A stretch of 64,000 bases of DNA, taken from contig OX393580.1 in the NCBI GenBank assembly GCA_947652605.1, forward strand, positions 21,162,159 through 21,226,158. Direction: 5' to 3'. How positions within the stretch are numbered: position 1 is the stretch's first letter; every line of letters starts with the position of its first letter. Positions 36,078 to 48,118 of the stretch are shown in pieces. Made by a program: the position numbers and the translations under genes. The notes below the pieces were generated by a model. That model worked only from the letters and a program-made list of their open reading frames with translations. It searched no databases and was not told the DNA's origin. Source of the DNA: Elmis aenea. Its lineage: Eukaryota > Arthropoda > Insecta > Coleoptera > Elmidae.

Positions 36078-36233
36078 AAAATACAAATCATGAACTAATA
36101 ATAATTTTCCGAACCAATTTGTAGCCTGCAAATCATTTTAAAAATATTATAAATAAAGGTTATTACTCTATAAAATTAAAGACTCAATATTAAAGTTTTA
36201 ATGTTAAAAGGAACTAAGTATAGAAAAAATTGT

Positions 36234-37264
36234 TTATATCACAGAAATTCTTTCAAATACACCATTTTCACTGCTGTACCCACAAACTGGACATTCATAC
36301 TTCGAATCGGCTATAATATTTCCCTAAAATTCCATTATTATTAGAAATATATCATGTTCAATATTGTGTCTTACTTTTAAACAAGTGTAGCAGAATATGT
36401 GTGGACAACCCATGTGATAAGGAAGAATCGGTGGTTCACTACAATGGGGGCACTTTGTTCGTACGTTGAATACTCTATGCTCAACTGGCACAAACGTAGA
36501 TTTATTATGAAATGGATTTATGTTCCGGAAAGTCCTCTTAATTTTATGGTAGTTGATTAATGGTAGCAAATACACTAATATTTCCTACAAACCGTTTTGT
36601 TTAATAAAACGTAAATTTACTAAGACTGAAAAGTGTACTCACAATAAAACCGTTCCACAATAACTCTCTCGTCATGTACTTTGAACCAAACTGTCGCTGC
36701 ACGTTGTGTGTGTACTCTTGATCAAGCCCCAAAATTCTTTCAATTAAAAGTGGTTTTCTGCCACATGTTAAAAACAACGATAAATTTATGAAGGCACATA
36801 TTTTAATAAAGGTGTCAATTTTATAAATAATTTTATTTAAGTTGTGTGATGGTTTCCACAGTTCAAATCTATTCTTTATATACGTCAGAGAATTTAAAAG
36901 TATGTATAAAGTTTTCTTTGTGCCTGTCAGGCCTCCATACTTCACCGATAACAATTTTTGTCCAAACGTATTGTCATTTTTTAAAAGGGAATAGTTTAAT
37001 AATGCTAGTTTCACAATTAAATGAAGTTCTGGTTCAAAGGGAGTTGTAAATCCGGGCTAAAACAACAAACAAGCCTATTTTAAAAAGCAAATATGGATGT
37101 TGAACTTTGATTAAAACACCGACAAACTAAAGAAATAAACTTACCGGAAGATATTTAGTACATTCTTGAACAGTCTGGAGAAATACTTTATATATTTCAT
37201 TGTCTAAATGAACTGCATCCACTTGTGTTATACGAAGTAACTGATTTTTCGACTCGGGCTTCAT
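36234..37264 (-). CDS. Pex2: Pex2, peroxisome biogenesis RING E3 ligase subunit
   Basis: Exons (minus) 37264-37145, 37056-36643, 36584-36375 and 36323-36234 join in phase to 277 residues (human PEX2 has 305). The N-terminus reads RITQVDAVHLDNEIYKVF, typical of PEX2. The long second exon carries the PEX N-terminal domain with hydrophobic segments and FGSKYMTRELLWNGF. The C-terminal RING is split over two exons: CPHC, then HMGCPHIFCYTC, and CPVC in the last exon (KYECPVCGYSSENGVFERI). The protein forms the PEX2-PEX10-PEX12 ligase in the peroxisomal membrane that ubiquitinates the import receptor PEX5. It starts 245 bp from the divergent Meaf6 gene. Confidence 0.95.
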
Positions 37265-37509
37265 TGGGTTACAGGTTACAATTTTCTTACAACGAAATTT
37301 TGTTGCTTTCCTAAATCACAGGTTTATATAACCATAACTTGAATATAATAAAATTGCTGTAGGTTTGTTTTGAAAAATATTACTTAACCTACAAAACGCA
37401 ACTGTCAAATTGACAACTATGGTAGCCAACCTAACGTGATAAAGTAGTTCTAGATTTTTGGGAAAGTTGTGATATATTTGTGGACTACCTGGCTGTCAAA
37501 CAAGGAGCC
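37265..37509. promoter_or_regulatory. Bidirectional Pex2-Meaf6 promoter region
   Basis: The 245-bp gap between the two divergent start codons must hold both promoters and 5' UTRs. It contains the partly palindromic caactgtcaaattgacaact and a later gtcaaacaaggag just before the Meaf6 ATG. A similar tgacacttgacac word precedes the SR140-like gene. Confidence 0.6.
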
Positions 37510-38593
37510 ATGTCTACGAAAAACAGCTCGACTGTTGATGCCCGAGCTGAACTTGCTGAATTAGTAAAAAGAAAATCAGAAATCGCTGTAAGTTATTGCA
37601 TTTCCTTAACTTAAACCCCTAATTACTAATTTGTAATATATGTACTAGTTTTGGGTGTGGCCTTACTAATAAAATTTCATTTGAAAATGTGACTATATAT
37701 ACAAGTTTACCAACAAAATAGACCTTGTAACCCGCGAATATACAAATAATTTTTTTAAGGAAACACTGGCAAATTTGGAGCGACAGATTTATGCATTCGA
37801 GGGCTCATACTTAGAAGACACCCAGCTTTACGGCAATATAATTCGAGGATGGGATAGGTACTTATCTAGCAATAAAACGACTAACTCCAAAGCGGATAAA
37901 AGAAATAGAAAATTTAAGGAAGCGGAGAGATTGTTTTCAAAATCTTCAATTACATCGATGGCGGTAATATATATATTTTTTTAAAGAAATGGTCGTCGGT
38001 TACCTATGTTATTTGATAATAATATTCATAACTAAATCTTGCTTAAATTTAATTTAGTGTTTCCAACTTTTTTTTTGTTTGTTCATAGGCTGTAAATGCG
38101 GTTGGTGACCAAACACAGGAAAAATGTAAGGTTTCAATATTATTAGATAATTTTGTGTAGCGTCTCGTAGTTGTATATTTGTTGTTTAGTGTTTCTGTTG
38201 TTTATGTCCTGCTTGTATGGTTTTTTTTGTAAAACAGTGTCCTCTTGCTTGTTAAAATGTGTCCTTACTGCGATTCCAATATCCATTTTGCAAAGTTTCC
38301 GTTTCAAAAAGTCGAGTATTTCAGCTGAACGACAAAGTGACACTGAATCACAAACGAATGAAGATTCCAGCGACACAAACATGGCAGCACCGATATCAAA
38401 TCACATAGACTCAGGTATAAAAATGGCTGGAAAACATTCGACGAATACGACATCCTCGTTCACATCGAACGGCACACAGAGCCAAAACGGTCTTGATCGA
38501 CCGATAAGTCCAGGCAGAGACATTTCAGCCAAACAAAAAAATTTTAACAATAGTGCTAAGAAAAATAATAGTAAAAAGGCTAGACATAGATAA
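37510..38593 (+). CDS. Meaf6: Meaf6 / Eaf6, subunit of MYST histone acetyltransferase complexes
   Basis: Exons 37510-37587, 37760-37963, 38089-38125 and 38325-38593 join in phase to 195 residues (human MEAF6 about 191-201). The conserved core reads [20 protein letters not shown] and [20 protein letters not shown], then [10 protein letters not shown] and [15 protein letters not shown], nearly identical to the vertebrate protein. A coiled coil spans about residues 12-45. The variable tail is acidic/Ser-rich, then basic ([11 protein letters not shown]). I chose the acceptor tatttcag at 38324 because it keeps phase and gives [11 protein letters not shown], like human EKREPGSGTESDTS. The protein works in NuA4/TIP60, HBO1 and MOZ/MORF complexes in the nucleus. 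Confidence 0.93.
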
Positions 38594-39579
38594 TTTAAAG
38601 TTTAGCGTCTTCAAAGTGTAAGTTAAATTAATAATAATTTTGCAACGTGTAACTGAACAAGACTGCGGGTAGTCAGTTGTTAACAGTTTTTCAGTTAAAT
38701 TTAACATTTTAAATGTGTATTTATGTGTAAAAAAATGTATCAGGGTTGTTAATCGCAAGTTTATTAATCGCAAGTTTATTACAACTTTGTTTAATTAACA
38801 AGTTTCTGATCATTTTAATTGTGTTGCATAAATTTCCATTCAAATTATTAACTGTTAATCACCAAAAGCTCTCTAAAAAGTGCTTTCATTAAATGTTAAA
38901 ATATCGATTTTATTATGGTTCAATTAATTGCGCATTAATTTTTTTTTATGCATAAAAACAAACGTTGATAAACTTGACGATTAACGATAAAAAACGTGAA
39001 CCAGTGTATATATTACATGTAGGAATAATTTTACTAATAACAGCAGAACTAGTACAAATTATAAAATCGAATTATTAATTTTTTATTATAATTTTTGTAT
39101 CGTAAATGTATTCGTTCTGTCCTTATTAGTTTTTAAATTTAAATGCAAATGCAGTTAGTGATTGTCGTCCATGAAACTTATTTATAAACCAAGTACTCAA
39201 TAAAAAAATGTTTTTAGTATGTTTTAATTTTATTGTTCGCACTTTTCAGTTCAAAAACGACTTCGTACATGTGGGTATATGTTCCGTGTTGGATTTAACT
39301 AATCCATACTCTTTAATGTATATCAACAATTAATGGTGTAATCATTTACTCAATATTGTCATACAATTTTTTACGTATGGCCAAGAAAAAAAAAACAATT
39401 GGAAAATCACTATGTTTAATGAAAGTCATAGTCATTAACACAAAACCTTACAAGTAAATATAATATACATTCATTATCATTTAAGAAATATACATTCAAT
39501 AATATAAAATAGCACAGAATAATCTAATACATTGCTAAATTTCACTTATTTATCACAGTTATTTATTAATAATTTTTTT
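38594..39579. other. Convergent 3' UTRs of Meaf6 and Ostm1
   Basis: AT-rich sequence with no coding signal. A Meaf6 polyadenylation signal candidate is aataaa near 39200 (ctcaataaaaaaatg), about 600 nt after the stop. The Ostm1 3' UTR should occupy the right part on the minus strand. Confidence 0.5.
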
Positions 39580-40753
39580 TCACTCGTGTAATTGGCCAAA
39601 CGATCCCGCAAATCTGTTCTCTGAAACAGAAACGCTCAATGACAGTAAAAAATAATTAGTTGTTACTAAAATATTCTCAATCTTCTCGTTTTGAGATTTT
39701 GTGATCGAACGAAGCTACAAACGTTATCGCAGCATGAAAGTATAAATAAACTTACGTTTTAAAACAGCTGATGACTTCTTGTCATTGCAGACTTGAGCAA
39801 GGACGTAGAAAGCAACTGTTAAAATGAAAACCAATACTGTACATGTTAAAAAAACATACTCGTTGTGTTGCCGATATTTACAACACTTTGCACTCCAGAA
39901 TGCCCTAGTTCCGTTCATCTAGAAACATAAAAAATAAGCTGACAAAAAAAGCATGACCCTGTAACTTACCAAATCCACGATATCCATACACACACCTATT
40001 CTTTCGTTTTCATTACTTATACTTATATAATAATTACTCAGTTTTTCATATGAATACATGCAAATCGGACAAAGCGTGGTCTCGTTTACGTCAGTTCTAT
40101 TAATACAATTTGTTAAATCGGCTAATAAGGCATTAAATTTTACTGTTTGTTCAGAATAATTTGTAGATAATTTTCCGTCAATAATTTGAAAACATTCTAA
40201 AAGTTATAAACAATTAAAAAGGCGGTGATTAAAAGAACTAACTCACCATAACATTTAGCACGATTCCATAAATCATGACTATTAGTATAGAGTGTATTTA
40301 CTATTTGTAATCGATCTAAATTTACGTAATCGTCAATGCATGGTCCATCTGCATCTGATATCTACAATAATATACTTTTTTAAGTTTACAATTACGTACC
40401 AATGATTCAGCAAATTATCATGTTATGGATATACAGTTTTTTAAACTAGGTCAGGTGATAACAACAAAATATCGCATACCGTTGATATATTATTGTAACT
40501 TTCTGCTACTTCTATGTAAGCTTCAATACATTTTTCACATAATTTAATTGGTCTAGAATTTGATATTGCGCACGATGTAAATGCTGCAACAGAATTAGCT
40601 AAATTTTCCTTATAAATAGAACAATTAACTGAATTAGATGTTCCCCTTGCATATCTGAAAGCGAATTTAACTATAAAAATTAATACAATTAACCTTGCTC
40701 TTAAATACTTACTTTATGAAGAGTATAAAAACTAAGAAGTTTATTTTCAACAT
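39580..40753 (-). CDS. Ostm1: Ostm1, lysosomal CLC-7 beta subunit
   Basis: Exons (minus) 40753-40713, 40654-40480, 40361-40247, 40196-39970, 39918-39756 and 39620-39580 join in phase to 253 residues (human OSTM1 has 334). A signal peptide opens the protein (MLKINFLVFILFIKYARGTS). The luminal domain has many Cys and N-glycosylation sites, including CPICMYSYEKLSNYY, then CMDIVDLMNGTRAFWS, matching the human CxxC...Y..L...Y and C.D..D.MN.TR..WS blocks. One membrane helix (YVFLTCTVLVFILTVAFYVL) precedes a cytosolic tail ending RFAGSFGQLHE, like human KSSTSFANIQE. The protein stabilises the Cl-/H+ exchanger CLC-7 in lysosomes. Exon 2 uses the acceptor gctttcag; the alternative upstream acceptor would put a stop in frame. 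Confidence 0.9.
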
Positions 40754-41971
40754 TGTATATCCACTTTAAACTCATCACCAGATTAAATGTAGTTAAGTTT
40801 TAAAAAATTGTGTCTGTTTTGACATTTATAATAAACTGTCAACATATAAACTACGTTGTCTTCTCATTGGAACAATAACCACTTAAACTAAAATCATTTT
40901 ACACAAATTTTACTACTTTGAAACTCATTTTTTATCTTAATATTATTAATTAATGATTAATGGTGACTAAACGTTTTACCCATTTAAATTTTCCATGAAT
41001 ATTTTTAAATAGGTATTTGAACTAACTGGGGGTAAATAGTGTGTAAATAACATGTGTATGAATATAAATAAGCTTAATTAAAAATAGCTTATATTTTTTT
41101 CAAAGGATTTCTTGTCGTACTGTTACATTAGTTTCAAGCTTCTCGTCTCTTTATTAGTTGCAGTCTTTAAAAAATAAGCGATTCTAACAAGGTTATTCAT
41201 ATTAATAAATGAATCACTTAAGAACATCATTATTTTATATCTGTAAAGTTTTAATTCAATTGCGTTGGTTTAAAATTTACTGATTTTTCTCCGACAAACG
41301 TGCGCAAAAACTATAATCTTCACTTTTTCCGTTTTTTCACGGAAACTTTTCAAACATAATTTGAACGAATTGAGTGCTAATGATTGTTATTAATTACGCA
41401 AATAGCGTGTGTATGAACGTTTAAGCCAAATTAGTTTACTTTAAAAAAAGGTCGATTTTTCCAGAAAACATTAAAAGACTAGTCTTTGCGCTTTTTCCAT
41501 TTTCCGTAATATTTTAAAATCTTAATTTAAATGATTCGAAGGCTTGTAATAAATATTTAGGCCACAATAACCTGTATAAGAAGTTTTAATCGATTTAGTT
41601 TAACCTTTTCAATTTTTATTCCTAAAAAGTAAAGTCGAAGAAACATCAACTTAAAGAAGGAGTAAATTTAAAAGCTAAAAGTAAATAAATTAACGCAAGG
41701 TTCTACTAACACATTCATGTAGTTTCCTAACACGACTGTCGCAACTGCAATAAACCTGAAAAAATTGTGAAATTAGAGCTTGAAAAGTGATATCTTTCAT
41801 GTAGCAGGAAACCTTAGAACTTGCAGTCAATCGACTTTCTTTTAAATAAGTATAGCAGTAAACTCAAATGCAAGAGTAGTTTTCAATTAAAATATCCGCA
41901 TACAATGTAGAACATAGGACATATTTAAATGTTTTTGTTTAAAGTGACGTTGAAACGTTTCGCTACAACAT
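40754..41971. other. Divergent Ostm1-AAAP intergenic region
   Basis: About 1.2 kb, AT-rich, without coding signal. It holds a degraded foldback family A copy (41070-41193) and stretches of 'ctttttccgttttttcacgg'-like repeats at 41270-41540 that recur in 46.7-47.0 kb. Confidence 0.5.
41070..41193. repeat. Foldback repeat family A, copy 4
   Basis: The left arm agcttaattaaaaatagctt and the right arm aaaaaataagcgattctaac, with gtttcaagcttctcgtctct between, match the palindromic family at 2025-2180 in diverged form. Confidence 0.4.
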
Positions 41972-44340
41972 ATGGGGCCATCAGAGAGAACTTTATTGCT
42001 CGCCAAAAATGAAAATAGCGAGAACGACACACGATTTTCACCTACGGGATTGTCTTTGTTATTTGCTGTAATATGCATCGTGGACGTTTTTGGCGTTTTT
42101 CCAATTGTTGCCCTACCTAAAGCCATCATAGACTGCGGTAAGTTAAAAAACAATTAATACTGATGCTGCAAACAAATAAGTATCCATTACATTTTTTGAA
42201 ATAAAACGCTAAAGAATAAAAAATTACATGCGATGTTTACGAATCAACTTGAATTCTTTGTTTTTTTTTAATTGCAAATGATTCCGAGTGATAAGGGGCC
42301 CTCAAAAGTAGTTCTTCGTCATATTTTAAATGCTTCCGCAGTATTTGCCCAAAGGCACATGCGAATGCTTTTTTTTTTGTTATCAATCAAAGTTGTTGAA
42401 TATTAACAAGCTTCTAAAATAAATTAAGTAATGATTTTGTAAAACTATAAATATATCATGAAAATAGGGGGAAGAGAGGTTCATTATTGATTTTTGCCTA
42501 TAGCCCCAGAAGCTCTAGATGAGCAACTGCTTAACAGAGGAAATGTTACTCATTTTAATACTCTTAGGTTACTCTGGGATGCTTGTGGTAATATGCGTCT
42601 GCAGTATTCAAATTTACACTGCGATATTGCTAGGAAAATGTTGGATAATAGCGGAAAACATAGACTCCAACATCCAGAGGAAAAATCGCTATCCTTATGC
42701 AGCACTTGTTGATGTAACGTATGGCCAAACTTTAGCGTCCTTCGTTACATTTTTGCTGGATCTAACAATATTTGGAGCAGGCATTCCAAACTTGATTGTT
42801 GGTTTGTATAAATAGTCTCCAGGAAAAACATATTTTATATTATAAGTGTTCAATCCGTAGCATCTCAAAACTTGCAGTTATTTGGACTGCGACTAAGTGG
42901 TGGTTCGTTCGAGTTACCGTTCTGTTATTGGATGATAATAGTTGGCTTGGGTTTGTGCCCCATTTTGTGGTTGGGAAGTCCCAAAGATATGAAGTAAGTT
43001 CCTCACCCTTAAAAACCAAAATTATAAAGAGAAATAGAATCGTCTAATAAGTGTATTACCCTGAGGATGATCCTTGAATGGTGCGAAACTTAAAATAAAT
43101 ATTGCATTGCGAAAAAACTCGTACTTAAAAGCCCATCCAACGGTCACAATGTTTAAAAAAAATATAAATAACTAAAAATATATCGTGAAGAATTTTAAAA
43201 AAATATGTCAAGTCTTGGCTATTAAAAACCAAAATATTTGTAGGTACCTTTGTACAATATCAGTGGTACTGGTTGCTTCTGTATTTCTGGTAATCTTTGG
43301 AGCAATGTTGGGAGATACCAACGAACAAGAACCACGCGTGGCTGATGTATTTTTTTCATGGCCGCAAGTATTTTCAGCATACGGTATATTAGCCTTTCAA
43401 TTTGATATTCACCCAACAATCCTCACAATACAAGTGGACATGAAAGAAAAATCGAAGATCAATAAAGCCATACTGTTGGGATTTTTGAGTGAGATTGCGA
43501 AAATTACGTCCTAGACTTGACCAAAATGTTTTCTCGGTTTCAGTCTCTTTGGGAATTTTTACGTTAACTTATATAGTTGCTTTTGTGAGATATGGGGCCA
43601 TTGTAAGGCCCAGTATTTTGGAAACTTTGCCCTCTTCGACTTACCTACACATTGCTGCGTTTTTAGTTGCTCTACAGTTGGGTTTGTCATCAGCAATCAG
43701 TAACAGTGCACTTTATCAACATGTTGAGGAGTGTTTAAATATACCACGAGGTACTGTAATCTTTGATTTTATGAAAAATAGAGAGGATTTCGTTTAATTG
43801 GGACAAATACAATCTTTTATTGTTACAGTGTTCAATCAAAAGCGATGCATTGTTAGGACGTTTTTATCAGTTCTCTCGATTGTTGTAGCAGAATTGGTTC
43901 CACGATTTGATTTGGTCATGTCGCTTATCGGAGGAGCCTTAACAGCACCTTTAGTATTCATATTACCGCCGTTAATTTACATCAAAATGCTTCTACTGAA
44001 AAAACGCCACGAAGAAAACTTGCAGCTGGAGAACTTCAACAACGTTGTCTACAACGCCGAAGAATCGTCCAGAAAACTATCAAGCTACATGCGCGGTTCT
44101 GGGCATTCAGAAGTTGACGAAAGCGAGAATAGAACACACGTTACATTTCAAAATACAGAGTGTAATTCGGATTTTGGCAAATATTTTCAGATGGTTTTGT
44201 GCACTGTTATTATTATCATTGGTTCTTCTGCTTCTGTTGGAGCAACCTACTGGAATATCGTCAATACCATAACGTACGTTACTTTTACATCACCCTGTAT
44301 TTATAATATTACTAACGATATTGTTATGTTTGGTAATTAA
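41972..44340 (+). CDS. AAAP-family amino-acid transporter (SLC32/SLC36-like)
   Basis: Exons 41972-42137, 42538-42801, 42861-42993, 43244-43488, 43544-43750 and 43829-44340 join in phase to 508 residues. Features in order: cytosolic N-terminus; first helix LSLLFAVICIVDVFGVFPIV and ALPKAIIDC; IQIYTAILLGKCW; NRYPYAALVDVTYG; DLTIFGAGIPNLIVASQNLQ; the family signature CYWMIIVGLGLCPILWLGSP; FSAYGILAFQFDIHPTI; and C-terminal CIVRTFLSVLSIVVAELVPRF, then LVMSLIGGALTAPLVFILPP. About 11 helices are expected. It moves amino acids across plasma or endolysosomal membranes; substrate and direction cannot be read. The 3' splice site at 42537 (cttaacag) was chosen because it alone keeps phase. The C-terminal 25 residues may include a transposon-derived end (CACCCTG|TA at 44291-44299). 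Confidence 0.9.
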
Positions 44341-45379
44341 AAGTGTGTATAGAAAAAACATAATATTTAATTAATTAGATGTATTAAAAATTGAACCTAG
44401 AATGTGCTATGAGCAATCACTAATACATACATACATACATTGATTTTTATATGTATAGAAGATAAATGACCGCCAATTATCGTCGTTGACGATTCATAAT
44501 CTCCAATTTTATTTTCTTGTACATTGTTTTATCGATTACGTTTCCAGTTGCAAATCTGCTTAAGTTTGTTCATACTAATTTTAAATTTATAAAAAATAAA
44601 TTAAATAAAAAAAAATCTACATCTACATTTTAAACTTACTTTGGTTTTGACGTGATGACACAAAATTTCAATGAATAATAATCCTCATTCTTCAACAACA
44701 TTGGACCAAAAAATTAAAAGTTCCGTCTAGTCCAAATTTTTTTAAAAACATTTTTCCGTTATTAAAAAAAATAACATTTAAATTTCATGCGTACTTTGAA
44801 CTTCTCGTATTAGTAAAAAAAAAAGTAATATCCTAATAAACTTATGCTATTCACATTATCGTTTGAATATGATTCTTTGATTTCAATAACCTAAAATTTA
44901 TATAAAAGTTTAGAAGAATGAAGTAAAATTCACATTGTAATACTTACTTTTTATTATCAAAGCGGTATAATTGACCATAACATTAACCAAAATCTAAAAA
45001 GTCCCGTATAGTACCAATTTTATTGTTTACTTTTTTCTCTTATAAACGAATTGTAACATTTACATTTCATGCTTAATTTGAACTTCTCGTAGTGGTCGAA
45101 AATACAATAAAATAATTAATATCATCATAAATTTATGCTATTCAAATTATCGTTTGAATATGATTGTGTGATTTCAAAAACCTATAATATATATAACAAA
45201 TTATAAGAATGAAGTAACATTCACATTGTAATACATACTTTTCTTATCAAAACGGAATAATCGATCATAACATCAAGTTCAAAGGTGGTAACTTAATTTA
45301 ACTAACATGAAATGTTTATTTTACATATTATTTTAAAAATAAATTATGATTAAAGCGTTACGTCAAATTGTCAAATTTT
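44341..45379. repeat. Two-copy tandem repeat of about 300 bp, plus flanking AT-rich DNA
   Basis: Units at about 44640-44945 and 44946-45240 share an ordered set of words: 'gaccataacattaaccaaaa'/'ggaccaaaaaattaaaa', 'cttctcgta', 'ttatgctattcaaattatcg' and 'aagaatgaagtaa.attcac'. They have diverged clearly. A CATA microsatellite lies at about 44422-44441. No gene is seen. Confidence 0.6.
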
Positions 45380-45608
45380 GACGAAATTCTCGCTCCAGAC
45401 GACCCGATTTAAATGTTGCGTGTAAGATTTTGGCACGTTTTCCTCAATATCTTTTCCGGACGACTTTTTTGGGAATTCTTATATAGCCTATCTTCTTTCC
45501 ATGGTCCTATAGATTGTCTGTGCCAAATTTGGTCAGGATCGGATGAATGGTATAGGAATGCATAAAGGACAAACATCCATACAAACAAACATACATACAT
45601 TCATTTAT
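45380..45608. repeat. Probable non-LTR retrotransposon 3' tail (RTE/CR1-like)
   Basis: The text gtgccaaatttggtcaggat, followed by cggatgaatggtataggaat, resembles the widespread insect retroelement tail 'gccaaatttcatcaagatcg...', and it ends in a cataca-type microsatellite. No reverse-transcriptase frame is attached. The family assignment rests on this tail only. Confidence 0.35.
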
Positions 45609-45611
45609 ATA

Positions 45612-46314
45612 CAGGGTGCGGTAACATAACTTCCTTTTTTCAAAACGCAATAAAACCCATTTTATGAATCAGAATTTTTTTATTTTTTAAAAAATAATGT
45701 AGGTACATAACTAAAGTTTTGTTTTACACAGTTTTGAAAATCATATCAGGTGGGTGACACCCCCCATTGCCCAAACACTGAATAAGCCGATTTCTGGCGT
45801 TTGTAATTACCCTTACCAGCATAGCAGCGGGTATGCTGGCAATTTCTGCCCAGATGTTGGCCTTCAGGTCTTGTAGGGTCCGTGGACGGTTGACATAAAC
45901 GCGGGATTTCAAAAAACCCCACCAAAAAAAATCGCAAGGGGGCAAATCGGTGAAGCGGGCTGGCCACTCCAAATCGCCCCTTATTGAGATGTGAAGTGTT
46001 CCCTCAAAACATTCATTGATGCCCTTGGTGTGAGCCGTTGCTCCATCCTGTTGGAACCATATGTCCCCTAAGTCCAATTCACCAAGTCGTGGAAGAAAAA
46101 ATTCCTCCAACATGTTGCGATCACAGAACATACGTTCGAAAAGTAGATCTCGACGGCAAACGCACGCTCCTCACTGTTCCAGCGCATGATGGCGACGACC
46201 GACGTAGGGAACAAAACTTTAGAACTATCGAATGACACTATTACTGTCACGCTACGAATTCTACAGCCTGAATGGCGCGCATTTCAAAAAAGGAAGTTAT
46301 GTTGCCGCACCCTG
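45612..46314 (-). mobile_element. Internally deleted mariner transposon
   Basis: Flanked by TA (45610-45611 and 46315-46316). Terminal repeats of about 30 bp, CAGGGTGCGGTAACATAACT and its complement, differ at one base in the first 29. On the minus strand a normal transposase start (MRWNSEERAFAVEIYFSN) breaks off at about 46140 and resumes, in another frame, in the catalytic region, so roughly half of the 1.3-kb parent has been deleted. Confidence 0.88.
45724..46131 (-). pseudogene. Mariner transposase C-terminal part (deleted copy)
   Basis: An open frame of 135 codons contains LGDIWFQQDGATAHT (second catalytic Asp) and WPARFTDLPPCDFFWWGFLK (third catalytic Asp), 37 residues between the two Asp, and ends PPDMIFKTV. 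The N-terminal two fifths are missing, so no active enzyme can be made from this copy. Terminal repeats are intact, so it could only be moved by a transposase supplied elsewhere. Confidence 0.85.
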
Positions 46315-46316
46315 TA

Positions 46317-48110
46317 TATATAGATTTAAATATTTAAAATGAATTTTTACAATTTTGCGAGTAGAAAATTTGTTTTTGTTTTGGCCAAATTAGGAATGCA
46401 ACAGTATAAAAAAAATTGTGAATATTTGCATGAAGTTTATTCTCTTAGTCTACTTGTAACTACTAATTTATTAAAAGTATGCATGTTAAGTGTGGATTCA
46501 GTGTGTTTGTTGAGACTTTTATACAATTTTTTCGCGGTATATATTGGCTTGGTTTTGTTCGACTTTTATTGCGCATGAATGCCTTGGCCCATGTGTAAGC
46601 AATAATATGGAGTCGAAATTTGGCTTCGAAGTGAGAAAACAATAGAAACTATAGAAAACCAGTGAGTACTTTCATATCAATATCTTAGAAAAAAAGTTGG
46701 AAAGGGTAAGTTAAAATAATCATTATTTTCTTCTTGTTTTCCTTTTTTAAAGTCTTTGCCATTAGCTTTAGTTTAAAATTTCATCGATTTTTTGGTCGAA
46801 AAAGTGCACTTACCATTTTTCACGAAAAATCCTTCATTTGGCCATAAATAACGTGTATACGAAGGTTGAAGCCATTTGCTTTAATTTAGAGAAATTCGAT
46901 TTTTTGGTCGAAAAAGTAAACTTACCATTTTTCCACAAAAAATTAAATATTTTATTTAAGGCCTAATAATCCTTAATTTGGCCATAAATTACGCGTATAC
47001 GAAGTTTGAAGCCATTTGCTCCTTTTGTTTTTCCTTTAAGAAATATGTTTTACTAATAATTTGTTTCATTTTTAGGAAGCAGTTTTGATGTTCCTGCCAA
47101 GTAGGTTTACGATCAGGATGTTTTGCTGTAGTAGCAGTTGTTCCATTTGAGTCATAAAAACTAAAAAACAATTGCTAAACACAGCGGAAGGTGAAGTGTT
47201 ATAGCGTGGTCATAGCTGACATTACAATGTAGTTAATTTTTTTTTCACAGATCAATGCATAATACTTAATTCGCTTCAGAAACATTTTTCTCCTATTTGG
47301 TATTGAACAAGCAGTATACTCTTGGCGTAGGTGATTGAATACTGGACTGGCTATACGACTATACGAGTATGTTCTGAGCTGGCCATTAAGAGTTTAAATG
47401 TTGTTGATTTAATTTGATAGGCATTGTTATCAATAAAAAAATTATTAAGTGATTTAAGTTGGTTTGAAAATCTAGATATTATGATTGTAACAAATTTTGA
47501 AGTATTTTATTTTCAGAATACTTTATTTTGCTAAAATTTTGCAACAAAACAATGTTCAATTAAAAAAATCAAATGTAGTTTATTGTCCTGCAAAGAAATA
47601 AATATACTGTTGTAGTGCAGATTACTAAAACACTACATAATAACATTTTCAGTGTAATACTTAATCAAATTGTAATTATAAGCTAGTTTAGAGTTGTGAT
47701 GTGTCTCAATTACTGTTATTTTATTATTTTTATTTTGACTATTTACCATCAGGGGGCCAGCTCCCTTGGTGAAGTCATAATTTCTCTTTTTAACTCCTGT
47801 GATCCTAATAATACTTCACACCACTTTTTGGATCAAAATTCACCACTTGCAAACAAAAGCGTATTTTTAGTAAGTAGCGGGATTACAGAAGTGAGAAGAG
47901 GTCCAACCTTACCTATTCTCATTTCTGTCATCCAGGTCCCTAAAGTATAATTTCTCTTTTAAAAATTATGTTCCTGCAAAAGCGTATTTCAATATTTGGT
48001 ACCAGGATCACAGAAGTGTACAGAGGTTAAACGTGCTATATCTCAGGTATCATTACACGAGATTTTTGATCTAAAAATTTGACAAAAGTATTAGGATCAT
48101 AGAAGTTTCA
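46317..48110. other. Non-coding region with a two-unit tandem repeat
   Basis: Units at 46785-46880 and 46897-47020 share cgattttttggtcgaaaaag, 'cttaccatttttcac', 'tttggccataaat' and 'cgaagtttgaagccatttgct'. The open frame at 47696-47950 has no domain and overlaps a degenerate internal repeat (aggatcacagaagtg words at 47.88-48.11 kb). I see no gene. Confidence 0.5.
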
Positions 48111-48111
48111 A

Positions 48112-48118
48112 GAGGTAG
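48112..48118 (-). promoter_or_regulatory. Possible let-7 site, 7-mer (weak)
   Basis: Minus-strand CTACCTC followed by T matches let-7 positions 2-8 only. It may lie beyond the end of the chinmo transcript. Confidence 0.3.

Noticed and set aside
43062..43070. Word taccctgag considered as a miR-125 site
   Set aside because: It lies inside an intron of the AAAP gene and far from the chinmo UTR.
47696..47950. 84-codon frame with a hydrophobic start resembling a signal peptide
   Set aside because: The region is a degenerate internal repeat and shows no conserved motif; no matching splice partners.
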